From contig JAJDAB010000689.1 in assembly GCA_029262095.1 (NCBI GenBank), forward strand, positions 1 to 5,359: a stretch of 5,359 bases of DNA, read 5' to 3'. Position numbers and translations under genes: made by a program. Below the pieces are notes generated by a model. The model saw only the letters and a list, made by a program, of their open reading frames with translations. It searched no databases and was not told where the DNA came from. Below, one piece after another: positions 1 through 5,359 of the stretch. This DNA is from Candidatus Hydrogenedentota bacterium (GTDB lineage: Bacteria; Hydrogenedentota; Hydrogenedentia; Hydrogenedentales; SLHB01). Every line of letters begins with the position of its first letter. The first letter of the stretch is position 1.

Positions 1-1
1 G

Positions 2-532
2 CTCGCGCTTATGTCCGCTCTAGGCCAAGGATTATTTTTTCTGCTCCCCGAATTTATGGAAGCCAAAGGCTATCCGATGTGGACGGTGCGCGGCGGCGCG
101 CTGGTGTGGTTCGTCTTAGGCGCTGCACTCGGCCTAGTGCCTGCAGGCTATCTCGCCGACCGATTCGGTCGTAGGCGCTTGCTCATCGCGACCACTTTTT
201 TGTCGATGCTGAGTTTCTACGCGACCGTGTTTTCACCGCATCTTCCACTACCGATCTTTGCGCTATTGTGTTTCTCGACGGGTGGACTCATGAATATGGC
301 GAACCCAATCGGCGTCGCACTAGGCCAAGAACGATTCCCGAACGAAAGTAGCCTCATCAGCGGCGTGCTCATGGGCCTGGCCTGGGCGATCGGCGCACTG
401 GCTCCGTGGATCGTCGGCCAACTCGCGACCATCCCGGCACTCGGCGCAGTTGGCGCACTCGCCGCGCTCGGCAGCGTAAACATCGTCGCGTGGTTGCTCA
501 CCTTCGCGCTCGTGGATCACGAGTCCACCTAA
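2..532 (+). CDS. MFS transporter, fosmidomycin-resistance-like, C-terminal half (5' truncated by window)
   Basis: Inner-membrane secondary transporter, probably an exporter. The frame is open from base 2, and the first Met (base 11) lies inside a membrane segment, so it is internal and the N-terminal half is outside the window. About 177 residues are visible, with roughly six hydrophobic segments as expected for TM7-TM12. After the second segment comes the MFS loop motif GYLADRFGRRR, the motif-A repeat at the TM8-TM9 loop. The later stretch ANPIGVALGQERFPNES followed by SGVLMGLAWAIGAL resembles the TM10-TM11 region of Fsr-type proteins (LAQ..LP....SGLMMGLAWG). The stop is TAA at 530-532, leaving a short polar tail (VDHEST). 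Substrate cannot be read from sequence; the Fsr-like assignment rests on memory of the family and could be another drug or sugar MFS. The next gene follows after 98 bp on the same strand. Confidence 0.85.
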   Translation, partial: LALMSALGQGLFFLLPEFMEAKGYPMWTVRGGALVWFVLGAALGLVPAGYLADRFGRRRLLIATTFLSMLSFYATVFSPHLPLPIFALLCFSTGGLMNMANPIGVALGQERFPNESSLISGVLMGLAWAIGALAPWIVGQLATIPALGAVGALAALGSVNIVAWLLTFALVDHEST

Positions 533-562
533 ACCTCCCGCGATCGGCTGCGGTCCAACCCA

Positions 563-591
563 TGGACAATGGGGGAAGGCACGCGTAGAGT
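563..591 (+). promoter_or_regulatory. Predicted sigma70-type promoter for the serine hydrolase gene
   Basis: TGGACA at 563-568 (5 of 6 to TTGACA) is separated by 17 bp from TAGAGT at 586-591 (4 of 6 to TATAAT). Transcription would begin near 598, giving a leader of about 33 nt before the start codon at 631. The match is moderate and was found by eye. Read-through from the transporter gene is an alternative source of transcript. Confidence 0.35.
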
Positions 592-616
592 GCATTATTA
601 ATGTTCCTCGTTTCAC

Positions 617-624
617 AGGGAGAG
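617..624 (+). promoter_or_regulatory. Ribosome binding site deciding the serine hydrolase start
   Basis: AGGGAGAG lies 6 nt upstream of ATG at 631. The in-frame ATG at 601 has no purine-rich site before it and would place this sequence inside the coding region. The site therefore supports 631 as the start. Confidence 0.75.
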
Positions 625-630
625 TCCGAT

Positions 631-2004
631 ATGCGTGTTTTGAAACGGCGAGTACTGTTTACCATCGCCGCCTTGGCTAGTTCATTCGTCGCCCATGCCG
701 TAGACCTACCCCAAACGGTCGTATCCACAATTGAAAACCGCATCGCCGACGAGAAACTCGTGGGTATTGTCATTGGAATCGTCGACGAAAACACTACGAC
801 GTATTTCAGCTATGGCGAAAAAAAGGCAGGCGATGGGGAATCTCCGGATGAACACACGGTCTTCGAAATAGGCTCCATCTCAAAAGTATTCACCGGCATC
901 CTGCTCGCGGATGCGGTGGCGCGCGGCGAAGTTGCGTACGCCGATGTCATCGAGAAACATTTGCCGGACGGTGTGAGCGTTCCAACACGCGACGGCAAGT
1001 TGATCACCCTTGAGCACCTGTCCGTCCAAAACTCCGTCTTACCGCGCATGCCGAATAATTTCCGGCCAAAGTCCGCACTTAATCCGTTCGCCGACTACAC
1101 CTACGAACATCTCTACGAATGTCTGGGCGATGTAGAACTCGATCACGATATCGGCGAAAAATACGCGTACTCAAATCTTGGCGTCGGTTTGCTTGGCCAT
1201 CTTCTTGAGCGGGCTACCGGCCAAACGTACGAAGCACTTGTCGTTGAACGCATCGCTAAACCGCTCCTAATGCCGGATACCTGCATCGCACTTAACGATG
1301 ACCTGCAAGAGCGATTGGCGCCCGGACATATGGGCCGCCGCCAAGTCTCCAATTGGGACATCCCAACGCTAGCTGGCGCAGGCGCAATTCGATCGACCGC
1401 GAAAGACATGACAGCATTCTTGTCCGCAAACCTTGGATACATCGAGACCCCGTTGCGCAACGCTATGAATGAATCCCACCGTCCCCGTGCGCAGGCAGGC
1501 GGTGCGCAAATGAAAATTGGGCTCGGCTGGCACATCCTCTCAGCAAAAGGCCCCGGCCCGGTGGTCTGGCACAACGGCGGGACGGGCGGCTATCGAACGT
1601 TCGCGGGATTTGTAAAAGAAACGAGAACGGGGGTCGTCGTCCTTACAAACGTCGGCGGCGCAGGTCACGACGACATTGGATTTCATCTGCTGGACCCGTC
1701 CATTCCATTGAGAAATGAGGTTAAGCACGAGGAAGTGAACGTCCCTCGCAAAGTGCTCAAACGCTATGTCGGAAAATATGAACTCACGCCCGACTTCGTC
1801 ATCGATGTCGACCTAAAAGGCAGCCAGCTTCGCACTCAAGCAACGGGCCAACAGCGCGTTCCTATCTTCCCTAAATCGGAGACAAAATTCTTTCTCAAAG
1901 TGGTCGACGCGCAACTAACATTCGAACTTGACGATAAAGGCAAGGTGACTGGACTGATACTGCATCAAGGTGGAGCAAACCAAAAAGCCAGGCGGATCGA
2001 CTGA
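631..2004 (+). CDS. Secreted class C beta-lactamase-like serine hydrolase with DUF3471-type C-terminal domain
   Basis: Beta-lactamase/penicillin-binding-protein fold hydrolase (peptidase S12-like), 457 aa from the chosen start. Start 631 is preferred over 601 because a good Shine-Dalgarno site precedes it and it opens a signal peptide: MRVLKRR, a hydrophobic core (FTIAALASSFV), then AHA with likely cleavage before VDLPQ. The product is thus probably periplasmic or secreted. Catalytic motifs are in order: S82-I-S-K85 (nucleophile and general base, in FEIGSISKVF), Y180-S-N182 (in KYAYSNLGVG) and H314-N-G-G, replacing the KTG box of AmpC, as is usual for esterase or peptidase-like members. Residues from about 370 onward (VPRKVLKRYVGKYEL onward) resemble the lipocalin-like DUF3471 domain. 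One oddity is that the conserved LLTHTSGLP-type segment reads LSVQNSVLP. Its stop abuts the GTG of the next gene. Likely activity is on an ester, D-amino peptide or beta-lactam; true beta-lactamase activity is not implied. Confidence 0.93.
   Translation: MRVLKRRVLFTIAALASSFVAHAVDLPQTVVSTIENRIADEKLVGIVIGIVDENTTTYFSYGEKKAGDGESPDEHTVFEIGSISKVFTGILLADAVARGEVAYADVIEKHLPDGVSVPTRDGKLITLEHLSVQNSVLPRMPNNFRPKSALNPFADYTYEHLYECLGDVELDHDIGEKYAYSNLGVGLLGHLLERATGQTYEALVVERIAKPLLMPDTCIALNDDLQERLAPGHMGRRQVSNWDIPTLAGAGAIRSTAKDMTAFLSANLGYIETPLRNAMNESHRPRAQAGGAQMKIGLGWHILSAKGPGPVVWHNGGTGGYRTFAGFVKETRTGVVVLTNVGGAGHDDIGFHLLDPSIPLRNEVKHEEVNVPRKVLKRYVGKYELTPDFVIDVDLKGSQLRTQATGQQRVPIFPKSETKFFLKVVDAQLTFELDDKGKVTGLILHQGGANQKARRID
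1990..1995 (+). promoter_or_regulatory. Ribosome binding site for the alpha/beta-hydrolase, inside the upstream gene
   Basis: AGGCGG lies 9 nt before the GTG start at 2005, within the last codons of the serine hydrolase. It supports use of GTG and reinitiation by ribosomes that terminate at TGA 2002-2004. Confidence 0.5.
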
Positions 2005-2766
2005 GTGTCGAACGCGCAATCAAGCAAAACGATTGTGCAATGCAACGGCGTCGATATTGCCATCGATGTCGTAGGCCCAGATTCCGGACCGACGGTCGTC
2101 TTGCTGCATGCTGGCGCGGAATCACGTAACGTTTGGTCTCCGATTACGCCTACCCTCAACGCGGCTGGATGGCGGACGATAGCACCTGATTTTCGCGGCC
2201 ACGGAGAAAGTGGCCGTGCACCGCAATATCGTTTCGACGACTTCTTAGACGACACAGCGATTCTCGTCGAGGCATTGGCGGGGAGCCCAATCGTATTCGT
2301 GGGCGGGTCAATCGGTGGCGTAACGGGGCTCGTCCTCCTCGGCGAACAGCGTGTTCAAGCGGATGGCATCGTCTTGCTGGATGTTCCTACAGCGCCACAA
2401 CCTCAAGCCGGACACAACGAACGGAATAAGATTAGTACGGCCCGAAAACGCGGTAACCCCGCGGTGGAATCGGTGGACGCCACTTTTCTATCCGGCGATT
2501 TCTTGGCGGCATTACTCGAGGATCTACAACGCTGGCGACGCGCTGGGGTGAATGTGAAGGTGCCATCATTACTCGTTCGAGGGACGCGCAGTGATGTCGT
2601 TGATGATCGCGCATTGGCGCTATTAAGAACGGACATCCCGCATATCGAAGTTCGCGACGTGGATGCAGGTCATCTCGTCGCACGGGATCAGCCTGAAGAA
2701 GTCGCGGAACTGCTGATCGAGTTCCTCGCCGACATCAAGAACGATTCCGACGTTTCAGGCGGTTAG
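2005..2766 (+). CDS. Alpha/beta-fold hydrolase
   Basis: Cytoplasmic (no signal peptide) alpha/beta-hydrolase of 253 aa, on the short side for a family commonly near 260-300 aa; the lid between about residues 127 and 180 looks compact. Landmarks are in order: VVLLHAGAES with H35 of the oxyanion-hole loop (HAG in place of the usual HG), then APDFRGHGESG at 60-70. The nucleophile elbow is GGSIGG with Ser102. Asp197 lies in VRGTRSDVVD, and His223 lies in DAGHLVARDQPEEV, completing a Ser-Asp-His triad. The start is GTG, immediately after the serine hydrolase TGA, with AGGCGG 9 nt upstream. The two genes are almost certainly co-transcribed and translationally coupled. The stop TAG (2764-2766) overlaps the stop of the opposing aspS. 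The sequence resembles hydrolases annotated as esterase, epoxide hydrolase-like or non-haem peroxidase-like, but the substrate is unknown. Confidence 0.92.
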   Translation: MSNAQSSKTIVQCNGVDIAIDVVGPDSGPTVVLLHAGAESRNVWSPITPTLNAAGWRTIAPDFRGHGESGRAPQYRFDDFLDDTAILVEALAGSPIVFVGGSIGGVTGLVLLGEQRVQADGIVLLDVPTAPQPQAGHNERNKISTARKRGNPAVESVDATFLSGDFLAALLEDLQRWRRAGVNVKVPSLLVRGTRSDVVDDRALALLRTDIPHIEVRDVDAGHLVARDQPEEVAELLIEFLADIKNDSDVSGG

Positions 2767-4544
2767 GTCTCGTCCTCTTCCGGCATCTTCACTTCGAGGT
2801 GAAGCTCTTTGAGCTGACGTCCGCCGACCGTATTCGGTGCAGCCATCAATAAATCACGCGCTTTTTGGTTTAACGGAAACGCGATGACCTCTCGAATATT
2901 CGGTTCATCCGCGAGCAGCATAACGATACGGTCGAATCCCGGCGCGATACCTCCATGAGGCGGCGCACCGTAATGAAACGCTTTCCATAGTGCGGGGAAT
3001 TTTGACTTGACGGTGTCTTCGTCATACCCCGCGATTTCGAACGCCTTCAACATCACTTCAGGACGATGATTCCGGATTGCGCCAGACGACAACTCGACGC
3101 CGTTACATACGACGTCGTATTGATACGCGAGCACGTTTAACAATTCTTCTTCGTTCAACCCGTCCAGACTGCTCTGCGGCATCGAAAAGGGGTTGTGTGA
3201 GAAGTCGACTTTCTTATCGTCCTCATTCCATTCAAACATTGGAAAGTCGACGATCCAGCAAAACGCTGCTGCATTATGGTCGATTAGGTCTAGCTGTTCC
3301 GCAAGATATACACGGACCCGGCCAAGCAATTCGTTCGTGACGGCACGGTCTCCAGCGCCGAAGAACAACGCGTCGCCGTCGACGGCACCCGACCGCTCGA
3401 TAAGTTGCGCCTTCTCATCATCGCTCAAGAATTTGACGATTGGGCCCTTCATTTCGCCCTCACGCAACGCCACCCACGCGAGTCCTTTTGCGCCGTGAGT
3501 CTTCGCGAACGCTTCCGCGTTATCGAAAAACTTGCGCGAATTCGCCGCTGCGCCGTCCGCTTTAATGACCTTGACTGCGCCACCCGATTTCACCGCGCCG
3601 CTAAAGACCTTCAACCCGGAGTCGGCAAACAGTTCAGTGACATCCAACAAGTCGAGACCAAAACGAATGTCCGGCTTATCCGTGCCATACCGTTCCATCG
3701 ACTCCTTAAACGGGATTCGCGGAAATGGATCGGCAACAATGTTTTTATTCGACAGCTCACGAAATAGCCGCGTCATTAACAACTCGACTTCGTGAAACAC
3801 GTCTTCCTGGGTAACGAACGACATCTCCATATCGATTTGATAAAACTCGCCTGGACTGCGGTCTGCCCTCGAATCCTCATCGCGAAAACACGGTGCGATC
3901 TGGAAATATTTATCGAATCCCGAAATCATCAGTAATTGCTTGAATTGCTGCGGCGCTTGCGGCAGCGCATAGAACTCGCCGGGATACACGCGGCTCGGCA
4001 CCAAATAATCCCGCGCACCTTCGGGTGACGAGCACGTCAGGATCGGCGTGTTGTATTCCATGAACCCGCGATCCGTTAAATGCTGTCGGGTCAGTTGTGC
4101 CGTCTTCGACCGCAACGCGATGTTCCGCTGCATCTTCTCTGTACGTAAATCAAGGAAACGATACGCCAATCGCGTCTCCTCCGGATTCTCCAATTCCTGA
4201 TTGATCGGAAAAGGAAGTTGCTCCGTCAAGGACTCGACGTGAAACACGTCCGCGACGACTTCGATATCGCCGGTGTCGAGATTGGAGTTGGCCGTATCTT
4301 CGGTGCGTGCGATTACCTCGCCCGACACCGTAATGACGCTCTCATTACGGACTTCTTCCGCCGCCTTAAAAAATTCGCGGTCCGGATTGACGACGACCTG
4401 GGTTAGCCCGTAGTGATCGCGCAGGTCGATAAAGATGACGCCTCCGTGATCGCGTTTGCGGTGGACCCAGCCCGAGAGCTTAACGGTCTCACCAACATGG
4501 TCTCTGCGCAACGCCGCGCAGGTATGAGTACGATATGGGTGCAT
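2763..4544 (-). CDS. aspS: Aspartyl-tRNA synthetase (probably non-discriminating, Asp/Asn type)
   Basis: Class IIb aminoacyl-tRNA synthetase of 593 aa, the usual bacterial length. It charges tRNA with aspartate in the cytoplasm. The N-terminal OB-fold anticodon-binding domain (about 1-110) contains SGWVHRKRDHGG. Motif 1 lies around RGFMEYNTPIL. QAPQQFKQLLM (196-206) belongs to the active site. Motif 2 is FRDEDSRADRSPGEF (220-234), and the bacterial GAD insert spans about 290-400. SHNPFSMPQ follows at 449-457, and motif 3 is GFDRIVMLL (536-544). The frame stays open upstream to 4658, but residues before MHPYRTHTC match no AspRS N-terminus. A TATAAT lies within that extension, so 4544 is the start, with a weak AAAGAA site 6 nt upstream. 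His33 in KRDHGG corresponds to His31 of the non-discriminating Pseudomonas aeruginosa enzyme; discriminating E. coli AspRS has Leu there. The TAA stop interlocks with the stop of the convergent hydrolase. Confidence 0.98.
   Translation of the reverse strand: MHPYRTHTCAALRRDHVGETVKLSGWVHRKRDHGGVIFIDLRDHYGLTQVVVNPDREFFKAAEEVRNESVITVSGEVIARTEDTANSNLDTGDIEVVADVFHVESLTEQLPFPINQELENPEETRLAYRFLDLRTEKMQRNIALRSKTAQLTRQHLTDRGFMEYNTPILTCSSPEGARDYLVPSRVYPGEFYALPQAPQQFKQLLMISGFDKYFQIAPCFRDEDSRADRSPGEFYQIDMEMSFVTQEDVFHEVELLMTRLFRELSNKNIVADPFPRIPFKESMERYGTDKPDIRFGLDLLDVTELFADSGLKVFSGAVKSGGAVKVIKADGAAANSRKFFDNAEAFAKTHGAKGLAWVALREGEMKGPIVKFLSDDEKAQLIERSGAVDGDALFFGAGDRAVTNELLGRVRVYLAEQLDLIDHNAAAFCWIVDFPMFEWNEDDKKVDFSHNPFSMPQSSLDGLNEEELLNVLAYQYDVVCNGVELSSGAIRNHRPEVMLKAFEIAGYDEDTVKSKFPALWKAFHYGAPPHGGIAPGFDRIVMLLADEPNIREVIAFPLNQKARDLLMAAPNTVGGRQLKELHLEVKMPEEDET
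2787..2804 (+). terminator. Weak candidate terminator hairpin for the plus-strand hydrolase transcript
   Basis: CTTCAC (2787-2792) and GTGAAG (2799-2804) form a 6-bp stem with a 6-nt loop, about 20 nt after the hydrolase stop. CTCTTT follows. A second small stem, AGCTC-TTT-GAGCT, abuts it at 2803-2815. The poly-U tract is poor and the sequence also encodes the conserved AspRS end (LKELHLEVK), so the symmetry may be a coding accident. Confidence 0.2.
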
Positions 4545-4550
4545 TCGGGA

Positions 4551-4556
4551 TTCTTT
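4551..4556 (-). promoter_or_regulatory. Weak ribosome binding site of aspS
   Basis: Read on the minus strand, AAAGAA lies 6 nt before the ATG at 4544. It is a weak Shine-Dalgarno match. The in-frame ATGs at 4586 and 4580 have no better site, and the family N-terminus favours 4544. Confidence 0.4.
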
Positions 4557-4607
4557 CGGAACGTCATTCAGCCAAAGCATGCGCATCGGACAACATGCGG
4601 GAAGGGC

Positions 4608-4639
4608 ATTATAGTACCGCCCAACGGGGCCGGAATCAA
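4608..4639 (-). promoter_or_regulatory. Predicted sigma70-type promoter of aspS
   Basis: On the minus strand a perfect TATAAT occupies 4613-4608. The best -35 candidate is TTGATT at 4639-4634 (4 of 6), with a long 20-bp spacer, so the -35 call is weak while the -10 is strong. Transcription would start near 4601, giving a leader of about 57 nt. This lets aspS be expressed independently of the nitrilase-like gene upstream and argues against the longer aspS reading frame. Confidence 0.55.
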
Positions 4640-4734
4640 GATTTGGCTCGCGAGGCATCGTCCATTACCGTCAAGCACCCGCGTTAATGTTCGCGATTCG
4701 CGGGAGGGGTCGATTTGAGTCGTGAGACCCTTCT

Positions 4735-5359
4735 TCAATTCTCCTGATTCAGCGGCGGTTCATACACGCCTTCGCTAAGCGGTTTATACAACTCCGGTCG
4801 CCGGTCCAAAATGTGGTTGTCGTCCTTGGCCTCGCGCAGATCGATTTCCGTGACAGTCACGCCCGGCTCCGCACTGTCCACTCGCGCTACGACATCCCCG
4901 CCGGGATCGAGCATCAAGGTTTGTTCCGGATGCGTGAACGCGATGAAGCACTGATTCTCCCACGCGCGCACTTGCATGATTTTCAGATTCCAGTCCCCGT
5001 GCATGCCATATGTCGGATTCAAAATCAGCCGCGCACCCTGCACGCGCAATGTGCGTACCGTCTCGGGCCAACGCCGATCGGCGCAGATCATCATGCCGAG
5101 TTTCCCCCACTCGCTCCCCCAGACTGGCAACCCCATGCCAATGGAGTATTGCCGATCGTGTGTCTGGATGTGCGTCTTGTGGTAGACGCCTTCAAGCTTG
5201 CCGTCACGATTCCACAGCCCACAGGTGTTAAAGATTTCATCGTTTTCGAGCGAACTGAATCCGAAACAAATCCACATATCCAAATCATCGGCCAACTTCG
5301 CCACACGATCTAGAAACGTACTACCTTCGAGTGGTTGCGCAACGGTTCGCAAACGTTCC
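4735..5359 (-). CDS. Carbon-nitrogen hydrolase, nitrilase superfamily (5' end beyond window)
   Basis: C-terminal part (about 208 residues visible) of a nitrilase-superfamily amidase. These cytosolic enzymes cleave or form C-N bonds using a Glu-Lys-Cys triad. The frame is open to the right edge. A TTG at 5352-5350 is in frame but is not taken as the start, because the family's first Glu and the preceding strands (perhaps 70-80 residues) must lie further upstream. The catalytic Lys is in GVYHKTHIQ (codon near 5176) and the nucleophile Cys in MMICADRRWPE (near 5085). Downstream, RLILNPTYGMHGDWN and QVRAWENQCFIAF match the family's conserved segments, followed by the MLDPGGDVVARV hairpin and a tail on the LDRRPELYKPL pattern. 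In place of the usual E-rich, PG-containing segment after the Lys it reads HDRQYSIGMG. The substrate is unknown. The stop TGA lies 190 bp before aspS on the same strand. Confidence 0.92.
   Translation of the reverse strand, partial: ERLRTVAQPLEGSTFLDRVAKLADDLDMWICFGFSSLENDEIFNTCGLWNRDGKLEGVYHKTHIQTHDRQYSIGMGLPVWGSEWGKLGMMICADRRWPETVRTLRVQGARLILNPTYGMHGDWNLKIMQVRAWENQCFIAFTHPEQTLMLDPGGDVVARVDSAEPGVTVTEIDLREAKDDNHILDRRPELYKPLSEGVYEPPLNQEN

Larger units (their letters stand above)
533..630. other. 98-bp spacer between the MFS gene and the serine hydrolase
   Basis: The spacer holds the predicted promoter and ribosome site. It also holds two mutually exclusive 5-bp stems, GTCCA/TGGAC (553-557 and 563-567) and CCCAT/ATGGG (559-563 and 569-573), which overlap the -35 element. 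Neither is followed by a T-tract, so no terminator is called. The overlap with the -35 region could be chance. Confidence 0.4.
4545..4734. other. 190-bp intergenic region between the nitrilase-like gene and aspS
   Basis: The region contains the aspS promoter and leader. It also contains short inverted repeats: CGCAT/ATGCG (4582-4586 and 4595-4599) at the predicted mRNA 5' end, CCCGCG/CGCGGG (4678-4683 and 4699-4704) enclosing TCGCGA, and GGGTC/GACCC (4707-4711 and 4726-4730). None is followed by a convincing T-tract on the minus strand, so no terminator for the upstream gene is called. No small gene, tRNA or T-box is recognisable. Confidence 0.6.

Noticed and set aside
553..573. Terminator after the MFS gene
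   Set aside because: Only two overlapping 5-bp stems are present, with no following T-tract. They also coincide with the likely -35 element.
601..630. Upstream in-frame ATG (601) as start of the serine hydrolase
   Set aside because: It adds ten residues before a normal signal peptide, has no ribosome site, would be almost leaderless from the predicted promoter, and would place the AGGGAGAG site inside the coding sequence.
1143..1574. Minus-strand open frame of 143 codons within the serine hydrolase
   Set aside because: It mirrors conserved catalytic-domain codons on the other strand and has Pro/Ser/Arg-rich composition typical of a shadow frame.
3405..3767. Plus-strand open frame of 120 codons inside aspS
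   Set aside because: It lies entirely within the AspRS GAD-domain region on the opposite strand and has no independent coding signal.
4545..4658. 38-residue N-terminal extension of AspRS
   Set aside because: It does not resemble AspRS N-termini, which begin close to the HPYRTHTC segment, and it contains the TATAAT promoter element.
4707..4730. Terminator GGGTC/GACCC between the nitrilase-like gene and aspS
   Set aside because: The stem is 5 bp with a 14-nt loop and lacks a U-tract on the minus strand. No gene on the plus strand would need it.
4813..5313. Plus-strand open frame of 166 codons opposite the nitrilase-like gene
   Set aside because: It is antisense to a well-conserved coding sequence, with no recognisable domain and no upstream ribosome site. 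It is a codon-bias shadow.
1..5359. CRISPR arrays, insertion sequences, tRNA or rRNA genes, toxin-antitoxin or phage genes
   Set aside because: Looked for by eye on both strands. No spaced direct repeats, terminal inverted repeats, transposase motifs or cloverleaf-like segments were seen.

Overview
The window is an ordinary-looking bacterial chromosomal stretch of moderate GC content. It holds five protein-coding genes, two of them cut by the window edges. No mobile element, CRISPR array, tRNA or rRNA is visible. The only phylogenetic hint is the aspartyl-tRNA synthetase. Its start (MHPYRTHTC), its motif 2 with one extra residue (RADRSPGEFYQ) and its DFSHNPFSMPQ and GVELSSGAIRNH segments match the form I associate with alphaproteobacteria. 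The style of the other genes (DUF3471-type serine hydrolase, nitrilase-superfamily enzyme with CADRRWPE) is also common in environmental lineages such as planctomycete-like or Hydrogenedentes-like bacteria, so I do not assign a phylum.

Plus strand, left part (1-2766): the C-terminal half of a major facilitator superfamily (MFS) transporter of the fosmidomycin-resistance type (2-532) is followed by a 98-bp gap with a plausible promoter. Next come a secreted class C beta-lactamase-like serine hydrolase (start at 631, not 601) and an alpha/beta-hydrolase. The alpha/beta-hydrolase GTG start directly abuts the stop codon of the serine hydrolase. The two hydrolases look like a translationally coupled pair; their substrates cannot be told from sequence.

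Minus strand, right part (2763-5359): a complete aspS gene (start at 4544) is preceded by a perfect TATAAT element and a 5' leader of about 57 nt. Upstream of it lies the C-terminal two-thirds or so of a nitrilase-superfamily carbon-nitrogen hydrolase that runs off the right edge. aspS and the alpha/beta-hydrolase converge and overlap by 4 bp through interlocking stop codons, leaving no intergenic terminator between them.

I found no convincing previously undescribed system. The points most worth a second look are the interlocked convergent stops, the non-discriminating-type signature of AspRS, and the coupled hydrolase pair downstream of an efflux-type transporter.
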